From the NCBI RefSeq assembly GCF_002105535.1, contig NZ_CP015848.1:930907-994906 (forward strand): a stretch of DNA of 64,000 bases, written 5' to 3'. The position numbers were made by a program, and so were the translations under genes. This DNA comes from Magnetospirillum sp. ME-1. GTDB lineage: Bacteria > Pseudomonadota > Alphaproteobacteria > Rhodospirillales > Magnetospirillaceae. The first letter of the stretch is position 1, and each line of letters opens with the position of its first letter. Under the pieces are notes generated by a model. It was not told the DNA's origin and made no database searches. It saw nothing but the letters and a program-made list of their open reading frames with translations. This document shows positions 1 to 9,574 of this stretch, in pieces.

Positions 1-1
1 G

Positions 2-649
2 CTGCAGATGGACATCAAGATCACCTCCATCACCGAGGAGATCATGAAGATCGCGCTCGGCCAGGCCAAGGACGGCCGCATCCACATCCTGGGCGAGATG
101 AACAAGGGCCTGGATCACGCCCGTGATTCGGTGTCGGGCAACGCTCCGCGCATCACCACCATCTCCATTCCCAAGGAGAAGATCCGCGAAGTCATCGGCA
201 CCGGCGGCAAGGTCATCCGCGAGATCTGCGAGCAGACCGGCGCCAAGATCGACATCGACGACGACGGCACCATCAAGGTGGCCTCGGTGGATTCCGACGC
301 CGGCCAGCGCGCCATCGACTGGATCCGCGGCATCGTCGCCGAGCCGGAGCTGGGCGTGATCTACAACGGCAAGGTCGTGAAGGTGGTCGATTTCGGCGCC
401 TTCGTGAACTTCCTGGGGTCGCGCGACGGTCTGGTCCACATCTCGGAACTGGCCCGCGAGCGCGTCGCCAAGACCGCCGACGTGGTCAAGCAGGGCGACG
501 TGGTCAAGGTCAAGGTCCTGGGCTTCGACGACCGCGGCAAGGTGAAGCTGTCCATGAAGCAGGTGGACCAGACCACCGGCGAGGACATCTCCGCCCAGCT
601 GGAAGCCGAGCGCGCCGCCGCCAAGAAGGAGCGTCACCACGAGGATTGA
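2..649 (+). CDS. pnp: Polyribonucleotide nucleotidyltransferase (PNPase), C-terminal part
   Basis: The gene enters from the left edge, so only the last 215 or so residues are present. PNPase degrades RNA 3' to 5' by phosphorolysis and works in the cytoplasm, often with RNase E. Visible are the end of the second RNase PH core, a KH domain ([15 protein letters not shown], the GxxG RNA-binding loop) and an S1 domain ([19 protein letters not shown], then [19 protein letters not shown]). The basic tail ends KKERHHED. The reading frame is already open at base 2, so the ATG at base 8 is internal. A strong terminator follows 28 bases after the stop. Confidence 0.97.
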   Translation: MQMDIKITSITEEIMKIALGQAKDGRIHILGEMNKGLDHARDSVSGNAPRITTISIPKEKIREVIGTGGKVIREICEQTGAKIDIDDDGTIKVASVDSDAGQRAIDWIRGIVAEPELGVIYNGKVVKVVDFGAFVNFLGSRDGLVHISELARERVAKTADVVKQGDVVKVKVLGFDDRGKVKLSMKQVDQTTGEDISAQLEAERAAAKKERHHED

Positions 650-677
650 TCCTCGGCGTGACATCCGACGAGAAAGG

Positions 678-709
678 GCGCGGTTCCGAAAGGGACCGCG
701 CTTTTTTTT
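678..709 (+). terminator. Rho-independent terminator of pnp
   Basis: A 10-bp stem (GCGCGGTTCC with GGGACCGCGC, one G-T pair) encloses a GAAA loop and is followed by eight T residues. It lies just downstream of pnp on the same strand. Confidence 0.93.
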
Positions 710-718
710 ACTCATAAT

Positions 719-819
719 GTCATCCCGAGCGATGAGCGAGGGATCTCCGCCTGGGCGAGCGTGTCAAAACCGGACAGGGCATGCCAGGATGAGATCCCTC
801 GCTCATCGCTCGGGATGAC
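719..819. repeat. Palindromic intergenic repeat, unit A (perfect 29-bp arms)
   Basis: Bases 719-747 and 791-819 are perfect inverted copies of a 29-mer that begins GTCATCCCGAGCGATGAGCG. They are separated by 43 bases. The same 29-mer occurs again, in the first orientation, at 1115-1143. Unit A belongs to a family with further copies near 27.3, 36.3, 36.9, 39.6 and 50.0 kb. The right arm contains the probable start codon of the GIY-YIG gene. Confidence 0.9.
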
Positions 820-1108
820 ACCGTTGCAGCGGCACTTCTACGTCTACATGCTCTCGAGCGTATCCGGCGTGCTGTATGTCGGCGTCACCAATGACCTGGC
901 TCGCAGGCTGCACGAGGATCGCAGCGGTATCGCGGATGGGTTCACCAAGCGCTATCATTGCCATCGGCTGGTCTGGTTCGAGATGACCGGCGATGTGAAC
1001 GCCGCCATAGCCCGGGAAAAGCAGATCAAAGGCTGGCGACGTTCCAAAAAGGAAGAGCTGATCCGTGAGATGAATCCCTCCTGGGCGGATTTGGCCCAGG
1101 ACTTCTGA
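815..1108 (+). CDS. Small GIY-YIG nuclease-domain protein
   Basis: This 97-residue protein is essentially one GIY-YIG domain of the short stand-alone type (COG2827-like). The GIY and YIG motifs appear as YVYML and LYVGVT, followed by the conserved arginine of RRLHE, the block [12 protein letters not shown] and the catalytic glutamate in [11 protein letters not shown]. Family members are metal-dependent DNA endonucleases or are uncharacterised. An in-frame ATG at 761 would add 18 residues ([10 protein letters not shown]) that merely translate the flanking repeat, so I prefer the ATG at 815, inside the repeat arm. The gene lies exactly between inverted identical 29-bp arms (791-819 and 1115-1143), which suggests a link between nuclease and repeat. 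The cellular role is unknown. Confidence 0.85.
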   Translation: MTPLQRHFYVYMLSSVSGVLYVGVTNDLARRLHEDRSGIADGFTKRYHCHRLVWFEMTGDVNAAIAREKQIKGWRRSKKEELIREMNPSWADLAQDF

Positions 1109-1114
1109 TCCCCT

Positions 1115-1143
1115 GTCATCCCGAGCGATGAGCGAGGGATCTC
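1115..1143. repeat. Third identical copy of the 29-bp repeat arm
   Basis: This copy matches bases 719-747 exactly and is inverted relative to 791-819. It begins six bases after the stop codon of the GIY-YIG gene and has no right-hand partner arm, so it is a half unit. It sits 47 bases before the msrB start. Confidence 0.9.
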
Positions 1144-1190
1144 CGCCCGGACCTGCGGTGCCGGTTCATACTTTGGCAAGGACAATAACC

Positions 1191-1589
1191 ATGAGCGACA
1201 AAGTGGTGAAGACCGACGCCGAGTGGCAGGCGCAATTGACCCCCGGCCAATACGCCGTGACCCGGCAGAAGGCCACCGAGCGCCCCTTCTCCGGCGAATA
1301 CGACCACCTGTTCAAGCCCGGACGCTACACTTGCGTCTGCTGCGGCCAGGACCTGTTTCTGTCGGAAGCCAAGTTCAACTCCGGCTGTGGTTGGCCCGCC
1401 TTCTCCATGCCCGCGACGCCGGAAGCGGTGGCGGAAGAGCGCGACCGCAGCCACGGCATGATCCGCACCGAGGTGCTGTGCTCCAGATGCGACGCCCATC
1501 TCGGCCACGTCTTCGACGACGGGCCGGGTCCGACGGGCTTGCGCTACTGCATCAACTCGCTGTCGCTGAAGTTCGAAAAATCAGAATAG
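1191..1589 (+). CDS. msrB: Peptide-methionine (R)-S-oxide reductase MsrB
   Basis: MsrB reduces the R epimer of methionine sulfoxide in proteins, using thioredoxin, and repairs oxidative damage in the cytoplasm. The 132-residue protein has the zinc cysteines (C48 and C51 in CVCCG, C97 and C100 in CSRC), the GCGWPAF block with C66 where a recycling cysteine is often found, the [10 protein letters not shown] block and the catalytic cysteine C120 in [10 protein letters not shown] chose ATG 1191 because AAGGAC lies seven bases upstream; an earlier in-frame start at 1128 would translate the repeat. The 3' end overlaps the converging radical SAM gene by nine bases. Confidence 0.96.
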   Translation: MSDKVVKTDAEWQAQLTPGQYAVTRQKATERPFSGEYDHLFKPGRYTCVCCGQDLFLSEAKFNSGCGWPAFSMPATPEAVAEERDRSHGMIRTEVLCSRCDAHLGHVFDDGPGPTGLRYCINSLSLKFEKSE

Positions 1590-2651
1590 CCGCAACTGAT
1601 CCCCCACCCGGGGCGGCGGCGTGAACCGGGAACTGTCCAACGCCACCCGCCCGTTCTCCAGCCCCAGCCTGCGCAGCGCCACGTGAAAGCGTTGGGCCAG
1701 CAGGCGGGCGTGCTCACCTTCGCCGCTCATGCGTTTGCCGAAGCGGGGATCGTTGAGCTTTCCGCCCCGTTGCTGCGTCAGCAGGGACAGCACATGGGCC
1801 GCCCGCTCGGGGAAATGGGCGTCCAGCCATTCGGCGAACAGGTCCTTCACCTCGTAGGGCAGGCGCAGCAGGGTGAAGCCCGCCGCTGTCGCCCCGGCGT
1901 CCCGGGCCGCCGCCAGGATGTCCTCCAACTCGTGGTCGTTGAGGCGCGGAATCATGGGGGCCGCCATCACCATGGTGGGCACGCCCTCGGCCGACAGGCG
2001 GCGGATGGCTTCCAGCCGCCGGGCGGGCGATGAGGCGCGGGGCTCCAGCTTGGCGTGCAGGCGGACGTCCAGCGTGGTGACGCTGACCGCCACCGCCGCC
2101 AGTCCCTCCGCCGCCATGGGTCCCAGGATGTCCAGGTCGCGGGTCACCAGGAAGCCCTTGGTGGTGATCATCACCGGGTGGGCAAAGGCGGCCAGCACCT
2201 CGAGGCAGCCGCGCATGATCTTCCAGTCGCGCTCGATGGGCTGGTAGGGATCGGTGTTGGTGCCGAACGCGATGGGGGCGGGCTTATAGCCGGGCTTCCT
2301 CAGCGCCGCCTCCAGCAGGGCCGGGGCGTCGGGCTTGACCGACAGTTTGGTCTCGAAATCCAGGCCCGGCGACAGGTCGAGATAGGCGTGGCTCGGCCGG
2401 GCGAAGCAATAGACGCAGCCATGGCCGCAACCACGATAGGGGTTGACCGAGCGGTCGAAGGGAATGTCGGGCGAATCGTTGCGCGTCAGAATGTTGCGCG
2501 CCCGCTCCACATGGATGGTGGTGCGGGGATCGGGCCTCTCCTCCTCGGCCAAAGCCCAGCCGTCATCCACCGCCTCGGCGCCGAGACGGTCGAAGCGGGG
2601 CGTGGGGTTGGAGCGCGCGCCGCGCGCCTTGGGCCAATCCTCAGGCGTCAT
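1581..2651 (-). CDS. Radical SAM protein, PA0069/Rv2578c-like
   Basis: The protein of about 356 residues carries the radical SAM cysteine motif CxxxCxxC in the form [18 protein letters not shown], which binds the [4Fe-4S] cluster and S-adenosylmethionine. The N-terminal [10 protein letters not shown] stretch and the overall length match the uncharacterised PA0069 family, which is distantly related to spore photoproduct lyase. The substrate is unknown. The start is uncertain: ATG 2651 begins MTPEDW, an ATG at 2663 is also in frame, and neither has a clear ribosome binding site. It is transcribed towards msrB and is not in an operon. Confidence 0.82.
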   Translation of the reverse strand: MTPEDWPKARGARSNPTPRFDRLGAEAVDDGWALAEEERPDPRTTIHVERARNILTRNDSPDIPFDRSVNPYRGCGHGCVYCFARPSHAYLDLSPGLDFETKLSVKPDAPALLEAALRKPGYKPAPIAFGTNTDPYQPIERDWKIMRGCLEVLAAFAHPVMITTKGFLVTRDLDILGPMAAEGLAAVAVSVTTLDVRLHAKLEPRASSPARRLEAIRRLSAEGVPTMVMAAPMIPRLNDHELEDILAAARDAGATAAGFTLLRLPYEVKDLFAEWLDAHFPERAAHVLSLLTQQRGGKLNDPRFGKRMSGEGEHARLLAQRFHVALRRLGLENGRVALDSSRFTPPPRVGDQLRLF

Positions 2652-2737
2652 GGATAAGAACATAACACGAACAGGCTTGCCTCTCCACCGGTTTTGCCCT
2701 AACACCAGCGGACCATCGCATTCGAAGGGGCTTTTCC

Positions 2738-3621
<884 letters not shown>

Positions 3622-3622
<1 letters not shown>

Positions 3623-4710
3623 TGCTGATCAACGGCACCCCCTACCGCACCATCTGGCTGGGCGCCGACGGGCGCGTGGTCGAGATCATCGACCAGACCC
3701 GCCTGCCCCACGACTTCGTCACCGTGGCGCTGACCGGCCTCGACGATGCCGCCAGGGCCATCAAGGACATGTGGGTCAGGGGCGCGCCGCTGATCGGCGC
3801 CACCGCCGCCTACGGCATGGCCTTGGCGGCCATCGAGGATGCCTCGGACAAGGGCCTCGACAAGGCCTATCAGGTGCTGCACGCGACAAGGCCCACCGCC
3901 ATCAACCTGAAATGGGCCCTGGACGAGATGATGGCGGTGTTGAAGCCGCTGGCCGTCAAGGACCGCGTCGACGCCGCCTACGAGCGCGCCGCCGAGATCT
4001 GCGACGAGGATTCCGCCCAGAACGCCGCCCTAGGCGTCCACGGCGCCAAAATCATCGCCGAGCAGTACAAGGCCAAGGGCCGCACCATCAACATCCTGAC
4101 CCATTGCAACGCCGGCTGGCTGGCCACGGTGGATTGGGGCACCGCGCTGGCCCCCATCTACAAGGCCTTCGACGCCGGCATTCCCGTCCATGTCTGGGTG
4201 GACGAGACACGGCCCAGGAACCAGGGCGCCAGCCTGACGGCGCGCGAACTGAACTGGCACGGCGTACCCCATACGGTGATCGCCGACAATACCGGCGGCC
4301 ACCTGATGCAGCACGGCATGGTCGACCTGTGCATCGTCGGCACCGACCGCACCACCCGCAACGGCGACGTCTGCAACAAGATCGGCACGTATCTGAAGGC
4401 CCTGGCCGCCAAGGACAACAACGTCCCCTTCTATGTGGGCCTGCCCAGCCCCACCATCGACTGGACCATCGCCGACGGGGTCAAGGAAATTCCCATCGAG
4501 ACCCGCTCGGCCCGCGAGCAGACCCATATCTTCGGCAAGACTGAGGATGGCGTTGTGCATGAGGTCCAGGTCACCCCGGACGGCTCGGCGGCGGTCAATT
4601 ACGGTTTCGACGTCACGCCGGCCCGTCTGGTCACCGGCCTGATTACCGAGCGCGGCGTCTGTGAGGCCTCGCCGGAAGGGTTGAAGGCGCTGTTCCCGGA
4701 GCGGGCGTAG
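3622..4710 (+). CDS. mtnA: S-methyl-5-thioribose-1-phosphate isomerase
   Basis: MtnA converts methylthioribose-1-phosphate to methylthioribulose-1-phosphate. The 362-residue protein belongs to the eIF2B-like isomerase family. It has the [13 protein letters not shown] block, the catalytic cysteine in [10 protein letters not shown] and the catalytic aspartate in [10 protein letters not shown]. The frame is open much further upstream, but ATG 3622 overlaps the mtnP stop by one base and gives the normal N-terminus ([13 protein letters not shown]). No mtnB, mtnC or mtnD gene follows. In Rhodospirillum-type bacteria methylthioribulose phosphate can be handled by a RuBisCO-like route instead; the window does not show which applies. 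Confidence 0.95.
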
Positions 4711-4852
4711 ACACGTCCCGCCGGGAAGGGGGCTTCGGCCCCTCATCCCGCCGAATAAGGGTACGGGCCGGAAGATGTAAGGCATTCGTCATAAATAAAT
4801 TGTACGATGCCCAGATTCCATCAGCGCCACCTCACCAGAGCGAGGGCATGCC

Positions 4853-6763
4853 GTGCATGGCGATGAACGGCAGATCTTCAGGTTGCAGCTGTTCTCATCG
4901 GCGATCATCGTTGCCGTGATGGCCCTGGCATTGGGCGGGGCCTTGATCTACCAGGCCCGCAGCGAGCACCACGACAACATTCTTGCCATGGAACGGCAGG
5001 AACTGGCGTCCATGCAGGACGAACTGGTCCGCGAGGTGGAAAGCGCCAAGAACTTCCTCCAGACCATGCAAAGCCGCACCGAAGCAATTCTGCGGCAGCA
5101 GATCACCGATCAGGTCGACCAGGCCCATGCGCTGGCAACCGCTCTTTACACCGAGGGGAAGGACCGAATCGGCGAGAGGGAACTGAAGCGGCTGATCATC
5201 GAAGTCCTTCGCCCCCTCCGGTTCTTCGACGGGAAGGGCTATTACTTTGTCGACGGCATGGATGGGCTGTGCCTGCTGCTGCCCATCAATACCAAGCTCG
5301 AGGGAACATCGCTGCTGGATAACCGGGACGATGCCGGAACCTACATCATGCGCACCCTCATCGAGGCGGCCAGGATGCCGGTCGGACAGGGATTCGCTCA
5401 CTATCGCTGGCACGCTCCGGGCAGCGGCGCCAAGATGCTGGAGAAAATCTCCTATGTCCGGCACTTCGAGCCCTTCGACTGGATCATCGGCACCGGACAA
5501 TACATATCCGATGTGGATCAGGTGCTGCAGTTGGAAGCGCGCAACCGGCTGCGGTCCCTGCGCTTCGGCCCGCAATCCAAGGGCTATTTCGTGGTCTACG
5601 GCCCTGGCGAACAGGTTCTGGTCTCTCCGTCAAGACCGGCAAGTGAAGACCACCTGATCGACGAACTGCCCCCCGATGGCCGGGCCGTGGCCCATTTGAT
5701 CTTCGAGCAGGCAAAGCGGGGCGACGGCTTCGTCAGCTATGAGTGGGCGCCGGACGGAGGGTCCTCGAACAAATCCACGAAAATGGTCTATGTCTCGAAA
5801 ATACCCGGCTGGGATTGGGCCATCAGCGCCGGGCTTTACATGGATGACCTTGCCGCCGCGACGGCGGAGCGCCGGGCCGTGCTGGAGCGCAATACCCGCG
5901 AAAAGATCATGCTGACCATTTTCGCCACCGCGATCGGGGTTACCGCCTCGCTGCTGATCGGCTGGAAATTCTCACGGCTCACGCACCGCATGATCGGAAC
6001 ATACCACAGTAAAATTGAAAACAAGAACATGGAGCTGGAGGTTAAGACCCACAACCTTGAGCACTCGAACGCCGATCTTGAAAAGTTCGCCTATGTGGCA
6101 TCGCATGACCTGCAGACACCACTCCGCAATATCATCCACTACACCCAGCTCCTGGAGCGGCGCTATCGGGGCGTACTTGACACAAACGCGGACGATTACA
6201 TCAAATTCATCGTTGATGGCGGCAAGCATATGACGCGACTCATCAACGACCTCCTGGAGTTTTCCCGCGTATCACGCCAGTCGGAGCCCTTGGCCCCGGT
6301 CCCGGCGCGTGAAGCCGTTGCCCAGGCCCTGAAGAATCTGGAGTCGGACATCCGTGCGTCGGGCGCCCAGGTCAATATCGGCGATCTGCCGGTGGTCATG
6401 GCCGATCCGATTTACCTTGTCAGCCTGTTTCAGAACCTGATCGGCAATGGCATCAAGTATCGCGCACCGGACAGGCCGCCCGTCATCTCCATCCGTGCGC
6501 AACCCCAATCGGCCGACATCTGGCGCATCGCCGTGACGGACAACGGCATCGGGATCGAGCCGCAATACCATGAAAAGATCTTCGATATCTTCCAGCGCCT
6601 GGCCACGACGTCCAGTCACGAAGGGACAGGCATCGGATTGACCCTGTGCCGCCGCATTGTCCATCGCTTCGGCGGTGACATCTGGCTGACCTCGGAGCCG
6701 GGGAGCGGCACGACCTTCTACGTTACGCTCCGGGATGGTTCAGGCGCGCAAACGCCTGCGTGA
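4853..6763 (+). CDS. Membrane sensor histidine kinase with tandem Cache domains
   Basis: This 636-residue protein is a probable two-component sensor. A transmembrane segment lies near residues 15-33 and a second near 345-365. Between them are two Cache-like units, shown by the repeated pattern GKGYYFV..DG and later SKGYFVVYGP, each followed by W-aromatic-I-G/S-A/T-G (FDWIIGTGQY and WDWAISAGLY). The cytoplasmic part has a short coiled linker, the H box HDLQTPLRNI, an N box (NLIGNGIKY) and ATPase boxes DNGIGIE and GTGIGLTLC. Cache_2 domains usually bind small organic acids outside the membrane. The start is GTG 4853 with CGAGGG upstream. No response regulator gene is adjacent, so it is an orphan kinase. 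Confidence 0.9.
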   Translation: MHGDERQIFRLQLFSSAIIVAVMALALGGALIYQARSEHHDNILAMERQELASMQDELVREVESAKNFLQTMQSRTEAILRQQITDQVDQAHALATALYTEGKDRIGERELKRLIIEVLRPLRFFDGKGYYFVDGMDGLCLLLPINTKLEGTSLLDNRDDAGTYIMRTLIEAARMPVGQGFAHYRWHAPGSGAKMLEKISYVRHFEPFDWIIGTGQYISDVDQVLQLEARNRLRSLRFGPQSKGYFVVYGPGEQVLVSPSRPASEDHLIDELPPDGRAVAHLIFEQAKRGDGFVSYEWAPDGGSSNKSTKMVYVSKIPGWDWAISAGLYMDDLAAATAERRAVLERNTREKIMLTIFATAIGVTASLLIGWKFSRLTHRMIGTYHSKIENKNMELEVKTHNLEHSNADLEKFAYVASHDLQTPLRNIIHYTQLLERRYRGVLDTNADDYIKFIVDGGKHMTRLINDLLEFSRVSRQSEPLAPVPAREAVAQALKNLESDIRASGAQVNIGDLPVVMADPIYLVSLFQNLIGNGIKYRAPDRPPVISIRAQPQSADIWRIAVTDNGIGIEPQYHEKIFDIFQRLATTSSHEGTGIGLTLCRRIVHRFGGDIWLTSEPGSGTTFYVTLRDGSGAQTPA

Positions 6764-6780
6764 CGGGCACCTCGCCGGCC

Positions 6781-8112
6781 TCACCCTTCGTCCTCGCCGG
6801 CATCGTCGATGGCGGTGGCGCCCAGCGCCAGCAGGGCTTCGACCCCGGCATCGGGGATGGCTTCCACCTTGCGCAACTGGCGGTCGATGGCGCGTTTCCT
6901 CACCGCCACGTCGTCGATGGTCTTGGACGCCTCCTGCAGCTTCTTCTGGACCTTGTCGAGCACGTCGCCGTACTTGCCGAACTCGGTCTTGACCGCGCCC
7001 AGGATCTCCCACACCTCGCTCGAGCGCTTCTCGATGGCCATGGTCTTGAAGCCCATCTGAATGGCGTTGAGGATGGCGCCCAGCGTGGTCGGCCCGGCGG
7101 CGATCACCTTGTAGTCGCGCTGGATCAGGTCCACCAGGCCGGGGCGGCGCAGCACCTCGGCATACAGCCCCTCGGTGGGCAGGAACAGGATGGCGAAGTC
7201 GGTGGTGGCCGGCGGGTTGACGTATTTGTCGCGGATGTCGCGGGCGAAGCTCTTGACCCGGTTCTCCAGCGCCTTGGCGGCGGCCTCGACGGCTTCGGCA
7301 TCGGCGCGCTCGACGGCCATCTGCAGGCGCTCGTAATCCTCGTTGGGGAATTTGGAATCGATGGGCAGCAGCACTTCCGGCTCGTCGTCGCCCTTGCCCG
7401 GCAGGCGGATGGCGAAGTCGACGCGCTCCAGGCTGCCCTTCCTGCAATTGGCTTCGCGCACATACTGATCGGCGCGGAAGATCTGTTCCAGCAGCGCGCC
7501 CAGTTGCACCTCGCCCCAGGTGCCGCGGGTCTTGACGTTGGTGAGCACCCGCTTCAAATCACCCACGCCGCTGGCGAGATTCTGCATCTCGCCCAGGCCC
7601 TTGTGGACCTGTTCCAGGCGGTCGCTGACCAGCTTGAAGGATTCGCCCAGGCGCTTTTCCAGGGTGCCCTGCAGCTTCTCGTCCACGGTCTGGCGCATCT
7701 GCTCCAGCTTGGCGGTATTTTCGCCCCGCAGCTTGTCCAGATGCTCGGACACCACCCGGGTCTGCTCCGACACGGTCTTGCCGATGCCTTCGCCCAGCTG
7801 CTTGATGCCGCCCAGCACCTCCTCGCGCAAATTGCGGGCCTGGGTGGCCTGGTCCGAGCGGAACTCGGCCAACTTGGTCTCCACCAGGATGCGTAGCTCG
7901 GTGTGGTAGCGGTCGGCGGCGGAGGCGGATGCGCCCTGATGGTCGCGGATCATCTCGGCGCTTTCGCGCCGGTCCTGGCGGGCCTCGTCGCGCAACACCC
8001 GCTCCAGCCGGTCGAGACGCTCGGACAGGTCGTCCTTCCGGCGCAGCAGCAACAGCACCACGCCCACCAGGGCGAGCAGGGAAAGACCAGCGGAGATCAG
8101 GGCAAAATCCAT
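6781..8112 (-). CDS. rmuC: DNA recombination protein RmuC
   Basis: RmuC is a poorly understood protein that limits DNA rearrangements at inverted repeats and has a predicted nuclease-like core. The 443-residue protein begins with one membrane anchor (residues 2-22) followed by a long coiled coil to about residue 185, then the conserved core: GTWGEVQLGALLEQI, LPIDSKFPNEDY, DFAILFLPTEGLYAEV and AAGPTTLGAILNAI. I chose the ATG at 8112, which starts directly before the hydrophobic anchor; an ATG at 8154 would add 14 residues with no family support. It converges on the histidine kinase gene with a 17-base gap. Confidence 0.93.
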   Translation of the reverse strand: MDFALISAGLSLLALVGVVLLLLRRKDDLSERLDRLERVLRDEARQDRRESAEMIRDHQGASASAADRYHTELRILVETKLAEFRSDQATQARNLREEVLGGIKQLGEGIGKTVSEQTRVVSEHLDKLRGENTAKLEQMRQTVDEKLQGTLEKRLGESFKLVSDRLEQVHKGLGEMQNLASGVGDLKRVLTNVKTRGTWGEVQLGALLEQIFRADQYVREANCRKGSLERVDFAIRLPGKGDDEPEVLLPIDSKFPNEDYERLQMAVERADAEAVEAAAKALENRVKSFARDIRDKYVNPPATTDFAILFLPTEGLYAEVLRRPGLVDLIQRDYKVIAAGPTTLGAILNAIQMGFKTMAIEKRSSEVWEILGAVKTEFGKYGDVLDKVQKKLQEASKTIDDVAVRKRAIDRQLRKVEAIPDAGVEALLALGATAIDDAGEDEG

Positions 8113-8157
8113 GGCGACCGTCCGAACATTACGGGAACAGTTGCCTTGTATCACGCA

Positions 8158-8712
8158 TCAAGGGCGGCGGTAAACCACGAACACCAGCCGCGCCGCGCCG
8201 CGCGGGCGCTCGTCCACCGCCTCGAAGCCGGGGGGAGGCGCGAAGGCCTCGTCGGCGGCCACTTCCACCACGGCCAGGGCGCCCGGCTCCAGCCAGCCCT
8301 TGGCGGCAAGCCCTTCCAGGCAAGGAGCGGCCAGCCCGGAATGATAGGGCGGATCGAGGAAGGCCAGGGTGCAGGCATGGGGGGCGGCGGGGGGCCGGGC
8401 GGCGTCGGCGCGGACCACCTTGGTCTGGTCCTCCACCTTCAATGCCTTCACGTTGGCGTAGATGGCGGCCAGGGGCTGCGCCGCCAGTTCCAGGAAGCTG
8501 GCGTGCGCCGCGCCGCGCGACAGGGCTTCCAGGCCCAGCGCGCCCGACCCGGCGAAGGCGTCCACCACGCGGGCGCCCTCCATCTCCACCAGATCGGAAT
8601 GCATCAGGACGTCGAAGAGGGCCTGGCGCACCCGGTCGGCGGTGGGCCGGGTGTCGCGGCCCGACGGCGCCTCGAGACGGCGGCCCTTATGAAGACCGGC
8701 GACGATGCGCAT
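8158..8712 (-). CDS. rsmD: 16S rRNA (guanine-966-N2)-methyltransferase RsmD
   Basis: RsmD methylates G966 of 16S rRNA in the assembled small subunit. The 184-residue protein starts with the signature MRIVAGLHKGRRLEAP, has the RPTADRVRQALFD block, the SAM-binding loop DAFAGSGALGLEAL and the catalytic motif DPPY in LAFLDPPYHSG. Its start overlaps the end of the upstream rluB gene by 26 bases, so the two rRNA modification genes are almost certainly one transcript. Confidence 0.96.
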   Translation of the reverse strand: MRIVAGLHKGRRLEAPSGRDTRPTADRVRQALFDVLMHSDLVEMEGARVVDAFAGSGALGLEALSRGAAHASFLELAAQPLAAIYANVKALKVEDQTKVVRADAARPPAAPHACTLAFLDPPYHSGLAAPCLEGLAAKGWLEPGALAVVEVAADEAFAPPPGFEAVDERPRGAARLVFVVYRRP

Positions 8713-9574
8713 CGCGGGATTTTTCTTTCTTGGCGTCGGCGGCGCGCTTGTCCTCGGCCAGCTTCTGCTTGCGGGCCCGGGCGGCGACCCGTTGCTCCTT
8801 TTCGCGCTCGCCGGCGGGCTTGTGCTCGGCCTTGGGCTTCAACACCGCCTTGCCTTCGCCCATCTGCTCGCGCAGGACCTTGCCCGCCACCTCGTCGGCG
8901 GCGCCTTCGGCCAGGGTGCCCAGCTGGAAGGGGCCGTAGGAGACACGGATCAGGCGCGACACCGGCCAGCCCAGATATTCCATCACCCGGCGGATTTCGC
9001 GATTCTTGCCTTCCTTCAGCGCGACCGAGAGCCAGGCGTTGGCGCCCTGGCGGCGATCCAGCGTCGCGCTGATGGGGCCGTATTCCATGCCGTCGATGGT
9101 GATGCCGTTCTCCAGCCGGGCCAGGGCGTCTTCCGACACCTCGCCATGGACGCGCACCCGGTAACGCCGCACCCAGGCGTTGGAGGGCAGTTCCAGCTTG
9201 CGGGCCAGCTCGCCGTCATTGGTGAGCAGCAGCAGGCCTTCGGAATTGAGGTCGAGGCGGCCCACCGAGATCACCCGGGGCATGCCGTCGGGCAGATGGT
9301 CGAACACGGTCGGCCGACCTTCGGGGTCGCGGTGGGTGGTGACCAGACCGGCGGGCTTGTGGTAGCGCCACAGCCGGGTCTTTTCCGGCTCGGAAAGCGG
9401 CGTACCGTCCACCAGGACGATGTCGCCCGGCCCGACCACGCAGGCGGGGCTATCGAGCGTCTTGCCGTTGACCGAGACGCGGCCCATCTCGATCCAGCGC
9501 TCGGCCTCGCGGCGCGAGCACAATCCGGCGCGGGCCAGCCGCTTGGCTATTCTTTCGCCTTTTTCCTCGGTCAT
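8687..9574 (-). CDS. rluB: 23S rRNA pseudouridine synthase, RluB/RsuA family
   Basis: The enzyme isomerises a uridine in rRNA. The 295-residue protein has an N-terminal S4 RNA-binding domain (ERIAKRLARAGLCSRREAER) and the catalytic domain with the essential aspartate in GRLDLNSEGLLLLTNDG. The GKNREIRRVMEYLGWPVSRL block is typical of RluB/RluE/RluF/RsuA. The C-terminal 50 residues are a lysine- and arginine-rich tail common in alphaproteobacterial members. The start at 9574 is set by GGGAG seven bases upstream; another ATG at 9580 is too close to it. The gene overlaps its neighbours at both ends. Confidence 0.93.
   Translation of the reverse strand: MTEEKGERIAKRLARAGLCSRREAERWIEMGRVSVNGKTLDSPACVVGPGDIVLVDGTPLSEPEKTRLWRYHKPAGLVTTHRDPEGRPTVFDHLPDGMPRVISVGRLDLNSEGLLLLTNDGELARKLELPSNAWVRRYRVRVHGEVSEDALARLENGITIDGMEYGPISATLDRRQGANAWLSVALKEGKNREIRRVMEYLGWPVSRLIRVSYGPFQLGTLAEGAADEVAGKVLREQMGEGKAVLKPKAEHKPAGEREKEQRVAARARKQKLAEDKRAADAKKEKSRDAHRRRSS

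Noticed and set aside
761-814. Upstream start for the GIY-YIG gene
   Set aside because: The 18 added residues are a translation of the palindromic repeat and would not be part of the conserved domain.
1128-1190. Upstream start for msrB
   Set aside because: The added residues translate the third repeat arm, and the ribosome binding site is before ATG 1191.
4728-4745. GGGGC-TTCG-GCCCC hairpin after mtnA as a terminator
   Set aside because: The stem is short and not followed by a run of T residues.
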